From the NCBI GenBank assembly GCA_037349105.1, contig JAYJMM010000041.1, forward strand, positions 6,136,501 through 6,200,500: a stretch of 64,000 nt of DNA, read 5' to 3'. Shown piece by piece: positions 1 through 11,000 of the stretch (position 1 is its first letter; each line of letters starts with the position of its first letter). The position numbers were made by a program, and so were the translations under genes. The notes below the pieces were generated by a model, which was given only the letters and a program-made list of their open reading frames with translations, ran no database searches and was not told the origin of the DNA. The DNA comes from Limnomonas spitsbergensis. Taxonomy: Eukaryota > Chlorophyta > Chlorophyceae > Chlamydomonadales.

Positions 1-3000
1 CATGTCTCTACTGGCAGCGGCCACCCGCGCATACACCACGTCGCCAGCCTTGAGGTTCGGTCGATTCCTTTTGGTCGCACCCTCAAACGAAAGCTGGGGC
101 AGCAGCGCTGAGAAAGGGCCGTTGATGTCCACGACAAAGTTCTGGGGCGAGGCGGACGGGAGGGGGGTTTAGGGTTTAGGGTTTGGGCGAGTGGGGGTGA
201 GGGGGATGGGGGGAGGCGAGAGGGGGGGCGTGAGAGGGAATCGACCGTGTTTTCAAGCAGTTTCAGCTATAAAGTTCTGGGGCGAGGCAGGAGGGAGGGG
301 GGGAATGTGGGAGGGAATTGTCCGTGTTTTCAAGCAGTTTCAGCTATAAAGTTCTGGAGCAAGGCGGGAGGGAGGGGGGGGAATGTGGGAGGGACGGGGG
401 AAACAGGCGTAGCTGCTTGAGGCTCCGGCAGTAGGTCTCGAGGTTTGGTATGAGCCCAATGGTGGCCACCCAGTAGCCTGCATTCGGTGTTCTCAAGTAA
501 GGCGGGAGGGAGGGGGGGAATTGGGAGGGAATCAGGCCGAGCTGTTTGAGGCAGCTTCAGCCACAATTTCTCAGTTGCACCACCGCGTACACGGCAGCAT
601 AGCTCCTTCTCTAAAGTGCTAAGCACCCTTAATGTCTGGGACCCTAATTTTGTGCCTAAAGCAGACCCCTTGGAGGCCCAGACCCCTTAAAGGCCCAGAC
701 CCCTTGGAGGCCCAGACCCCTTGGAGGCCCAGACCCCTTGGAGGCCCAGACCCCTTGGAGGCCCAGACCCCTTGGAGGCCCAGACCCCTTGGAGGCCCAG
801 ACCCCTTGGAGGCCCAGACCCCTTGGAGGCCCAGACCCCTTGGAGGCCCAGACCCCTTGGAGGCCCAGACCCCTTGGAGGCCCAGACCCCTTGGAGGCCC
901 AGACCCCTTGGAGGCCCAGACCCCTTGGAGGCCCAGACCCCTTGGAGGCCCAGACCCCTTGGAGGCCCAGACCCCTTGGAGGCCCAGACCCCTTGGAGGC
1001 CCAGACCCCTTGGAGGCCCAGACCCCTTGGAGGCCCAGACCCCTTGGAGGCCCAGACCCCTTGGAGGCCCAGACCCCTTGGAGGCCCAGACCCCTTGGAG
1101 GCCCAGACCCCTTGGAGGCCCAGACCCCTTGGAGGCCCAGACCCCTTGGAGGCCCAGACCCCTTGGAGGCCCAGACCCCTTGGAGGCCAATACCCCTTGG
1201 AGGCCCAGACCCCTTGGAGGCCCAGACCACTTGGAGGCCCAGACCCCTTGGAGGCCCAGACCCCTTGGAGGCCCAGACCACTTGGAGGCCCGCCTGCGGA
1301 CCTCCACTGACGGTGGAGGAGCCGCGGCGTTACTCCTCGAGCTCCAAGCAGCCCGCCCGAAGCACCAATAGGCTACACTGGTTGTCTGCTTCGGGCGGGC
1401 AGCTAGAAGCAGACAATAGGCTACGCTGATTGTCTGCTTCGGGCGGGCAGCTAGAAGCAGACAATAAGCTACACTGATTGTCTGCTTCGGGCGGGCAGCT
1501 AGAAGCAGCCGATAGGCTACACGGATTGTCTGCTTCAGGCATGCAGCTAGAAGCAGACAAAAAGCTACACTGATTGTCTGCTTCGGGCGGGCAGCTAGAA
1601 GCAGCCAATAGGCTACGCTGATTGTCTGCTTCGGGCAGGCTGCTAGAAGCAGACAATAAGCTACACTGATTGTCTGCTTCGGGCGGGCAGCTAGAAGCAG
1701 CCGATAGGCTACACTGATTGTCTGCTTCGGGCGGGCAGCTAAAAGCAGCCAATAGGCTACACTGATTGTCTGCTTCAGGCGGGCAGCTAGAAGCAGACAA
1801 TAAGCTACACTGATTGTCTGCTTCGGGCGGGCAGCTAGAAGCAGCCGATAGGCTACACTGATTGTCTGCTTCGGGCGGGCAGCTAGAAGAAGACAATAGG
1901 CTACACTGATTGTCTGCTTCAGGCGGGCAGCTAGAAGCAGACAATAGGCTACACTGATTGTCTGCTTCGGGCGGGCAGCTAGAAGCAGCCGATAGGCTAC
2001 ACTGATTGTCTGCTTCAGGCAGGCAGCTAGAGGCAGCCGATAGGCTACACTGATTGTCTGCTTCAGGCGGGCTGCTAGAAGCAGACAAAAGGCTACACTG
2101 ATTGTCTGCTTCAGGCGGGCAGCTAGAAGCAGACAATAGGCTACACTGATTGTCTGCTTCAGGCGGGCAGCTAGAAGCAGCCGATAGGCTACACTGATTG
2201 TCTGCTTCGGGCGGGCAGCTAGAAGCAGCCAATAGGCTACACTGATTGTCTGCTTCAGGCGGGCAGCTAGAAGCAGACAATAAGCTACACTGATTGTCTG
2301 CTTCGGGCGGGCAGCTAGAAGCAGCCGATAGGCTACACTGATTGTCTGCTTCGGGCGGGCAGCTAGAAGAAGACAATAGGCTACACTGATTGTCTGCTTC
2401 AGGCGGGCAGCTAGAAGCAGACAATAAGCTACAATGATTGTCTGCTTCGGGCGGGCAGCTAGAAGAAGACAATAGGCTACACTGATTGTCTGCTTCAGGC
2501 GGGCAGCTAGAAGCAGACAATAAGCTACAATGATTGTCTGCTTCGGGCGGGCAGCTAGAAGCAGCCAATAGGCTACACTGATTGTCTGCTTCAGGCGGGC
2601 TGCTAGAAGCAGACAATAAGCTACAATGATTGTCTGCTTCGGGCGGGCAGCTAGAAGCAGCCAATAGGCTACACTGATTGTCTGCTTCGGGCGGGCAGCT
2701 AGAAGCAGACAATAGGCTACACTGATTGTCTGCTTCAGGCGGGCTGCTAGAAGCAGACAATAAGCTACGCTGATTGTCTGCTTCAGGCGGGCAGCCAGAA
2801 GCAGCCAATAGGCTACGCTGATTGTCTGCTTCGGGCGCGGTGAACATTTTACTTAATTTGATTTTGGGGGGGATCCGCTTCTTCTCCAACTCTTTATAGA
2901 AGGGTCCTGTTGATTCTCTAAAGCGTGGCCCATACCGTCTGGGATCAAAATTGACTTCAAGGGGGTTACGCCGCGGCTCCTCCACCGCAGGTGGAGGGAC

Positions 3001-4314
3001 GCAGGCGGGCCCCAGGGGCCCTATGGGGTCCCGGGCAATCCCGTTGATTCCGAGCCGTTTGAGGCAGCTTTCAGCCACAATGTCTCAGTTGCACCACGGA
3101 GTTCACTCCAGGCATGCCAGCACCCCACTGTTTTTTGTAAGATGTTACAGGAAACATGAACCCTGGTGCATCAGGCCTAGCTGCTTGAGCAGGTCTCAAG
3201 GTGTGGTCTTTCTCAGCCCAGTGGTGGCCATCCAGTAGCCCGCTTTCGGTGTTCTGTCACACACTAAAATGAGCAGTGTGGCTTGCTTGTTATTCTTGGT
3301 GGTCGTACCTCTGTGTGTCTTTCAATGATATAGCCTAAGACGGCCTCTCCCTCCGCGGGGATGTACCTGAGGGAGCGGGGGCAGGCGCTGAGGCATGAAG
3401 TGGGTGGAGCAGGGCAGCTGACGCATCGTTAATCACCCACTCTGTTGCATGCATGAGCATGCATGCACATGCATGCAACGTAGTAAGGTACTCCATGTAA
3501 GACACAGCACGCATGCATGCATGCATGCTGTGCCAGGGTGCAAGATGCCGTTCATCATGCATGCAAGCATCGTACCACCATTCAGAGGCTGCGCCTCCTC
3601 TGACACACACATGCAATCATGAACTCACTAGTATGCATGCATGCATGCATGCATGCATACATGTTGTGAACAGGTGCAAGAGGCTGTTTGCTGGGCATAT
3701 ACATGCTGCTTCCTGCGGTTTAAGATACTGTTCCCTGCGATGAAACATGCTGTTTACTACGCAATGAAGCTGCACCTCCTCTGGGCAACAAAATAACCAA
3801 CTCAATTGCGTTTATGCATGCATGCATGCGTGCTATGGAGTGGTGCAGAACCCAAATGTTCCACGTGCATCTTTTTGGAGGGGGTCAATATGGTGTTTGT
3901 TATAGTCGGGCAGCCGCGGAAGCCCTGGACTTGCTCTGCGGCCACAGCTGCCCTGATTTCAGTTGCATGATTTTGCATGCATGCACGTCATGTCAGTGTG
4001 CAAGGTACTGTTTATGACTCATGCAATCTTGCCACCACCATGAGGAGGCCGCACCTCCTTTGCTTGCTTTGTAGCCAAAGCTGTCCTGATTTAGCTTGCT
4101 GCTGCAGCACGCCTGCCTTGGTGCACTGGACTTTGCCGTCGTGCGTTGTTAATCCAGGTCCCAGCCGCAGCTGTCCGCTGCTGGGAACTTCCATTACGAT
4201 GTCTCCAGGGCCGACCACCTTCACAGCAAGGGGCGCAAGTCAGAACGGCGGTGTCCCCGGGAGTGGCGTGACGTGTGGACCAACCTGACCGATGGGTAGA
4301 TAACTCTCACTCAT
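1..4314 (-). CDS. RRP40: Exosome complex component RRP40 (EXOSC3), 5' part; runs off left edge
   Basis: Encodes the RRP40 cap subunit of the RNA exosome, which threads RNA to the catalytic subunits in nucleus and cytoplasm. Exons read right to left: 4314-4285 (MSESYLPIGQ), 4218-4055, 3366-3309 and 141-1, the last open at the window edge. All three introns are GT-AG and phases agree (0, 2, 0). Exon 2 carries the N-terminal beta-domain with VVGPGDIVMEV, LRLGPGL and CTKAGVL; exon 3 reads YIPAEGEAVLGYIIERHTE; exon 4 starts the S1 domain with NFVVDINGPFSA and FEGATKRNRPN, a signature of this family. The KH domain is outside the window. The ATG at 4314 is chosen because the family has only a short leader before VVGPGD; the frame stays open to an ATG at 4446, so a longer start is possible. 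Intron 3 (3308-142) holds two minisatellites. The gene is divergent from the one at 5021. Identification is firm, assembled from family motifs and phase. Confidence 0.9.
142..600. repeat. Decayed copies of the RRP40 exon 4 acceptor region
   Basis: The bases just upstream of the exon 4 acceptor (about 130-165 on the plus strand, AAAGTTCTGGGGCGAGGC followed by a G-rich run) recur at about 262-300 and 342-382, with a looser copy near 488-520. Each copy contains the reverse complement of an acceptor followed by AACTTT, as in the real exon. They look like boundary-spanning tandem duplications. The segment 421-500 also resembles 3180-3260. Confidence 0.6.
661..1292. repeat. 17-bp minisatellite, about 37 units, in RRP40 intron 3
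   Basis: Tandem units of CCCCTTGGAGGCCCAGA, almost perfect, with a few single-base variants near both ends (TTAAAGG near 685, AATACC near 1188, CCACTT near 1227 and 1277). All six frames stay open for long stretches because the unit has no stop in most registers; the frames here are artefacts. Confidence 0.95.
1287..3010. repeat. Segment bounded by an inverted ~45-bp hairpin pair, enclosing the 48-bp array
   Basis: About 45 bases at 1287-1330 recur in inverted orientation at about 2963-3008, sharing GGTGGAGGAGCCGCGGCG. Each copy is itself a small hairpin (CCTCCAC...GTGGAGG). Between them lie the 48-bp array and about 120 bases of non-repeat sequence. The arrangement resembles terminal inverted repeats of a small element that has acquired or generated a minisatellite. 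No target-site duplication could be defined by eye. Confidence 0.5.
1372..2838. repeat. 48-bp minisatellite, about 30 units, in RRP40 intron 3
   Basis: Tandem 48-bp units around GATTGTCTGCTTCGGGCGGG, with variant positions (CGGGC/CAGGC, GCAGAC/GCAGCC, AATAGG/AATAAG) that recur in patterned combinations, suggesting block duplication. Since 48 is divisible by three, the minus strand stays open for 582 codons (16-residue repeats); that frame lies inside RRP40 intron 3 and is not taken as a gene. Confidence 0.95.
3425..4054. repeat. Copies of the RRP40 exon 2 donor region with (ATGC)n runs
   Basis: RRP40 intron 2 (4054-3367) contains three or four decayed copies of the exon 2 end and donor. The best is at 3914-3965, which on the minus strand keeps AAATCAGGGCAGCTGTGGCC against exon AAATCAGGACAGCTTTGGCT. 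Others near 3770-3830 and 3580-3660 keep the GGAGGTGC donor block. Each copy trails into a short self-complementary ATGC run (3505-3530, 3632-3662, 3812-3830, 3976-3986). Confidence 0.6.
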
Positions 4315-5020
4315 TCTTAATTTGGAAGTATAAACGGCGATCCCGTTACTCGGCGAGTTGGCGAAAGAGAACGCAAACTGGTTTCGGAGTGGAGCTTGGC
4401 CGTACGAGCTGTGTGCGCAACAGCCGACGGTGCGATCAACACGCATTTTATTTCGCGTAATATTGCTCTCTCCCGCTTAGCTCATCATGAACAGTATTCA
4501 ATCAAAATTGCGCTTCAGCTCAGGCGTGCGCCTGGCGCCTGCGCGATCCGGGCGGCCTAGGTCTGTGGGCGTCGTTTGCTCCGGACTCCGGGCGAGGTGG
4601 TGCATCGACGTCAGGTAAAATCTCGCATTCCATGTCATGAAAGTCTTGTGTCTACAAGCTCTGATTTCAGCAGCGTATGGTCCTTCTGGTCCGAACCTGC
4701 CCATGCCCATGCAGCCATGCTTGAGGCGCAACTGCCGCACCTACCCATGCTATGATGCTAGTGTAATGCCTTCCAAATTTAGCCTGGTGCATGCTAGTTA
4801 ATTGTAAGCATGGTGCATGCTAGTGAATTGTAAGCATGCACCAGGCTAAATTCGGCAGACCATTCAGCGGCCACCACTGGGCCCATTGTGACCATGACTG
4901 GCCTATAGCTGTCAGCCCATGCAGCAGGGCATGCTGCACCAGCCCCCCACAGCCGTAGGCCATGCTGTAGCTGAAAAGTGCGCTGGAAAAAAAACTGGCA
5001 CGTGCAGATATGGCTGCAAG
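4315..5020. promoter_or_regulatory. Divergent intergenic region between RRP40 and the 177-residue gene
   Basis: About 700 bases separate the two divergently read start codons, so both promoters should lie here if the starts are right. It contains a near-perfect short duplication (AGCATGGTGCATGCTAGT... at 4789-4835). No TATA box or other element was recognised with confidence. Confidence 0.4.
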
Positions 5021-8000
5021 ATGGATGCCACGGCCCTACTTCAGGAGTGGGTGCGAGATGTGGGGAGCAAAGCCGGATTGAACGCAGGCAACACAAGGCT
5101 CTCCAGCGGCTCCATCGGCGTGCCAGAGTCCAGGCTAGAGGTCAGTGGCCACTGGCATGTGTGTGTGTGTTTAAATGCAATTCAGTCACATTTCAGCTAC
5201 ATCTCGGCAACACTAGGCTCTCCAGCGGCTCCATCGGCGTGCCTGAGTCCAGGCTAGGGGTTAGTGGCCACTGGTATGTGTGTCTGTGTGTTTAGCAATG
5301 TTCAGCTTCATTTCAGCTACATCTTGGCAACACATGGCTTTCCAGGGGTCCATCGGCGTGCCTGAGTCCAGGCTAGGGGTTAGTGGCCACTGGTATGTGT
5401 GTCTGTGTGTTTAGCAATGTTCAGCTTCATTTCAGCTACATCTTAGCAACACATGGCTTTCCAGGGGTCCATCGGCGTGCCTGAGTCCAGGCTAGGGGTT
5501 AGTGGCCACTGGTATGTGTGTCTGTGTGTTTAGCAATGTTCAGCTTCATTTCAGCTACATCTTGGCAACACATGGCTTTCCAGGGGTCCATCGGCGTGCC
5601 AGAGTCCAGGCTAGGGGTTAGTGGCCACTGGTATGTGTGTCTGTGTGTTAAGCAATGTTCAGCTTCATTTCAGCTACATCTTGGCAACACATGGCTTTCC
5701 AGGGGTCCATCGGCGTGCCTGAGTCCAGGCTAGGGGTTAGTGGCCACTGGTATGTGTGTCTGTGTGTTAAGCAATGTTCAGCTTCATTTCAGCTACATCT
5801 TGGCAACACATGGCTTTCCAGGGGTCCATCGGCGTGCCTGAGTCCAGGCTAGGGGTTAGTGGCCACTGGTATGTGTGTCTGTGTGTTAAGCAATGTTCAG
5901 CTTCATTTCAGCTACATCTTGGCAACACATGGCTTTCCAGGGGTCCATCGGCGTGCCTGAGTCCAGGCTAGGGGTTAGTGGCCACTGGTATGTGTGTCTG
6001 TGTGTTTAGCAATGTTCAGCTTCATTTCAGCTACATCTTGGCAACACATGGCTTTCCAGGGGTCCATCGGCGTGCCTGAGTCCAGGCTAGGGGTTAGTGG
6101 CCACTGGTATGTGTGTCTGTGTGTTAAGCAATGTTCAGCTTCATTTCAGCTACATCTTGGCAACACATGGCTTTCCAGGGGTCCATCGGCGTGCCAGAGT
6201 CCAGGCTAGGGGTTAGTGGCCACTGGTATGTGTGTCTGTGTGTTAAGCAATGTTCAGCTTCATTTCAGCTACATCTTGGCAACACATGGCTTTCCAGGGG
6301 TCCATCGGCGTGCCAGAGTCCAGGCTAGGCGTCAGTGCTGCTTTTCTTCAGCGCTCTTCAGACTTCAGCTACATTCCAATTAATCTTCAGCTACCAAGGT
6401 TGTGTTCTGCTACATTCCAGTTACTCTTCAGCTACATGGCAGGTGGTTTTCTTCTACGTTTCAGCTACTTCCTGTCCTCCCGTTGAGCGGCCCTTGTGTA
6501 GCATGCCCTGTTTTGCTGATCAGATGGCCCAGCCAGGTTGGTCATGGTTTTGGCCCCAAGCGGCCAAGCTGGGGTCCCCTGGGAAAGCGACGAGTGCTCA
6601 CCTATGGTCAAATTGGTCCATTCAGGCTGCACTGAGCAAGGGCAAAAGTCCAGCCCCAGCCCCAGCCCCAGTCCCAGCCCCAGCTGCTCTGCTACAGGTG
6701 GTCTCGCTCCTGTATTGAACCGGCCGATGGTCCTCCCCTCGCTACGAAGCAGAGACGAAAAGGAGAGGGGGGACTGGGCTCAAAACGTAGGAGCTAACCC
6801 CAGCCTACCATGCCAGCGCACACACCATGTCCAGCATGGCCAAGGGGGATGACCCTAAAAGCCTAAAACCCTAAATCCTCAACCCTGAACCCTAAGACCT
6901 TAACCCCACATACAGTTCTGTAAGGCCATGGGGTGTGATGCCCTAGGCTCACACCCGTTTGGAGATCAAGCTCGGGTTGTTTAATCGACCTTGCTTCTAA
7001 AGATGAAGTGTGTGTGTGAGAGGGGGGCATACGACATTTTTTAATATGAGTCATTTGATGGCGTCTACCTTGGCCATGATTGAGCTCCTGCTCCCCTCTC
7101 ACCTAGGCAGAGGGAGTGACCCTCTCCCCTAGACAGAGGGGGGGGGCTCTAGCTCAAAGCCCCCATCAGCCGCTTGGCTCGCCACCCCTTCCCCCCGCCA
7201 CCCGAGGCGGCAGGGGAGGAGCTATTACTCATACCCCTCCCCCACACATCAGCCGCTGGCCCACCCCTCCCACACACATGCACCTAGATGGTAGAGGGAG
7301 AGGCTTGAGCTCACCCCACCATCAGCCGCTCGTCCTCTTCCACCGAGGTGGTAGACTGGGAGGGAGGGGGCTCGAACAAACCTCAGGCGACCCCTGCCCC
7401 CATAATAAGGGTTCAGGGTTGAGAGATCATCCTCGGGCCATGAAAAAGGAAACAACACTGTGCCCCACAGTGCCGCACCCCGCACAGCTTGAGGCCGGCT
7501 AGCCCATGAGCCACACATTTCTAGAAGTGTGGAAAAAGTGGCAGAAAGGACGACAAAAGGATTACCTCCTGGCATGCTCGAACTGGATTGAAATGTGAAT
7601 ACAGCTATACCGAGCTGGGAATGCAACATGCCTCCCTTCAATTGCCTCATATTTTAACCACACTTCAGCCAACCGAACGCTCCCTAGTCGCCGCTCTCAC
7701 ACGTAGCTTGAGGTCAGCTTCCCCTCGCTGTCAAAGTGGATTGCCGTCTTGAATATGGAATATAACTTGCGCCCCCCCGCCCTCCTCTGTTGCTGCTTAA
7801 CCCTTTACCCTTGGCCCTAATCCCTCAACCCTACACCCTCAACCCTCAACCCCATGTCCTAGTCTAAAATTAAACATGTGCCCCCTTGTTGCCACCCGCC
7901 ACCACCACCACACACAAGCAGCTGGAGATGAGTTCCCCCTCCTAGTACGCCCACCTCACACGGTGTCCAAAGCCTAAACCCTGAACCCTAAACCCTCCTA

Positions 8001-11000
8001 GCACGCCCACCTCACAGGGTGTCCAAGGCCTAAACCCTTAACCCTCCTAGCACGCCCACCTCACAGGGTGTCCAAAGCCTAAACCCTTAACCCTAAACCC
8101 TCCTAGTACGCCGACCTTGCAGGGTGTCCAAAGCCTAAACCCTAAAGCCTAAACCCTCCTAATACGCCCACCTCACTGTGTACCTTTTTTAGTGTTGCCC
8201 GTGGTCGGTCTGTTGTCTCTGTTACTCTCGTTTCTGTTTGTTCTCTGGTGCCTGTTTTCTGTTTTTGTTTGTGGTTTCCCCCCGGTTCTCTCTGCCCGGC
8301 CCTTTTGCTTAAGGCTGTGGGTGGCTGCCTCAACTTTGTAACAAGAACCTCACAGGGTGTCGGAACCATATTTCACCGGAGATGTCTTGGACTCAACTGG
8401 GATTGAAACACGTGCCCCCCTTGTCGCCCCCCCCCTCCCCTATACAGCTGGAGGTCAGCTTCCCCTCGCTGTCGGACTGGATCCAACCGGGATTGTCCTG
8501 GATTGAGCTGTGACTCAAACGCGTGCCCCCCTTGTCGCCCCCCCCCTCCCCCATACAGCTAGAGGCCAGCTTCCCCTCGCTGTCGGACTGGATCCAACCG
8601 GGATTGTCCTGGATTGAGCTGAGACTCAAACGCGTGCCCCCCTTGTCGCCCCCCCCCTCCCCCCATACAGCTGGAGGTCAGCTTCCCCTTGCTGTTGGAC
8701 TGGATCCAACCGGGATTGTCCTGGATTGAGCTGTAACTCAAACGCGTGCCCCCCTTGTCGCCCCCCACTCCCCTCTATACAGCTGGAGGTCAGCTTCCCC
8801 TCGCTGTCGGACTGGATCCAACCAGGATTGTCCTGGATTGAGCTGTGACTCAATCGCGTGCCCCCCTTGTCGGCCCCCCCCTCCCCCCATATACAGCTGG
8901 AGGTCAGCTTCCCCTCGCTGTCGGACTGGGAGGACTTCCTGAACAGCATCCCCTTTAAGTGAGTCATGCAGTCAAAAACGTGACCCTGAACCCTGAACAG
9001 CATCCTCTTCAAGTAAGTCGTGTAACCGAAAACCTGAACCCTAAACCGAAACTGAAATACTGAACCCTGAATAGCATGCCCTCCGAGTCTTGCACCTGAG
9101 TAGGAAACTCTGAACAGCCTTCAATGCTTTTTGGGGGATAAACACACCGAAAGAATCGCTGGGGTAAGTGATGTTTTCAATAATCGCTGCTTCTGTGGAG
9201 ATTGCCCCAAACTCAAAGCTGGATTAAGGGTTTAGGGCGCTAGATGTATTATTTTGTATTGTTTGGACATTTGGCATTACTTACTAGTTGACCAGCTGGA
9301 TAAATGGATACCGCGTGAAGCGCCTTTTACAAATTCTAATTGATTGGGAACTGTGCTGCGAGGTGATGATGGGTGTCCAAGCTCAAATCTCGGGGCAGGT
9401 TTCGGTTTTTTTATCTTCCCTCCTTGCTTGGACCTTCGACATGTGCTAGCCAGGTAGATGTATCGATCCTGCTTTGCCAGGTAGTCTTTTTGCCAGGTAG
9501 ATTTATCGATCCCGCCAGGAGCGCCTTGTTGAAGCCGCCTCGGGTTCCTTGTGATTTTGTTTAATGATAAGAACACCCAGTTTTGACTGGCTCCTGAGGT
9601 GTGTGTGTGTGGGGGGGGGGAGGCGCAGAGGGGTGCCGGCTAAAACGGCCAGTTCACACTGTTGCATGAGTTTCCCTACTTTTGTTCGCCCCCCATTTCC
9701 GAAAGTGGGCTTGCTGGCTGTGCATATACCGTCCTGCAAGGCTCAAGTGAAGCTGACGTGTGCCTGAAGTGTAGCTGAAGCATCCTAGAATAGACCGTGG
9801 TGTCTCCATTTCCTAAATGTCCTGAGAGCACTGTATTAACGGTAAATGCTGTACATCCGTTATTTTTGCATAAGTGGTCGACGCTATGAACCGGTGCCTG
9901 GCCTCAAGGCAAGCACAGTGACACAAGAGGCAGAGGGTGGCGTACATGGTGACCAACAAAGGCCAAGGCCCTGATTTAGCTGACTTATCGTAAAACGGGC
10001 TAAGGTCCGCGCACCCCCAGGAAAATAATCTATATTTCCGTCGCGCAGCCGAAAATCAGTTTGAAAACGGTGGCGCAGGGACAATATTTGTGCAGATCAT
10101 TTAATTAAAGCCGCGCATCAGGTACGAGAATGACTTTTTGCGATTTTTTAATTAATATAAGCGCGCATCCAGGTCCGCGCACCCCAATCATTACGTATTT
10201 TTTAGGGAATTATACTGTGTTTTACGGTACAGTTAAAATACAGCTGAAATGAAACTGTAGCTATTAGTTTTATTACAAATTTGACGCAACCACCCACAGC
10301 CTTGAGTGCCTATAATTAGTACCGAACTGCCCTGCTATTTGGGAGCACAAGACCTGGATCCAGAGGGTGGCCTCTACGGTGACCAAAATATACGAAGGAT
10401 CTGACGGTTCTATTAGCGCAGCTAATAGAACCGGGCGGTAGCTGAAATGTCGCTGAAATAAGCGATGCCCTGCTGTCATGGAAGACAAGAACTGAAGCCA
10501 GAGGGTGGCTTCCATGGTGACCAACAACGACGAAGGATCTAACTTGGCTGATTTGCTGTTGGAATGTAGCCGAAATGTCACTGAAATGTCGATGGAATGT
10601 AGCTGAAACTAGCACTGCCCTGCTATCAAGGAGAACAAGGCATGGAGCCAGAGGGTGGCGTCCATAGTGTCCAAAAAGTACGAAGGATCTGACTTAGCTG
10701 AATTGTAGTTGGAATGTAGCCGAAATTTAGCTGAAAGATAGCTGAAACAAGTACTACCCTGCTGTCAGGGAGCACAAGGCCTGGAGCCAGAGGGTGGCGT
10801 CCATGGTGACCAACAACGACAGCCCCAAGTGGGAGGTGTTCCGCGTCGTGCCTGTGGAGCTCGAGCTCCTGGCAACGCCCTCGAGCAGCACGGCGGCGGC
10901 GGCGGCCCCTGCGCAGCGCAGCCTGAAAGCACCCACGAGCGCCCAGAGCTTCCAAACCAAGGTGATGTAACGGCGCACTTGTGTATCCCGAGCATCTCGA

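Noticed and set aside
619..1429. Several long frames on both strands over the 17-bp array
   Set aside because: Same repeat read in several frames.
1330..3078. 582-codon minus-strand frame with 16-residue repeats
   Set aside because: The 48-bp unit is divisible by three; the frame is inside RRP40 intron 3, whose flanking exons are firmly identified.
5518..6486. Series of 65-78 codon plus frames every 119 bases
   Set aside because: Identical readings of the 119-bp satellite units.
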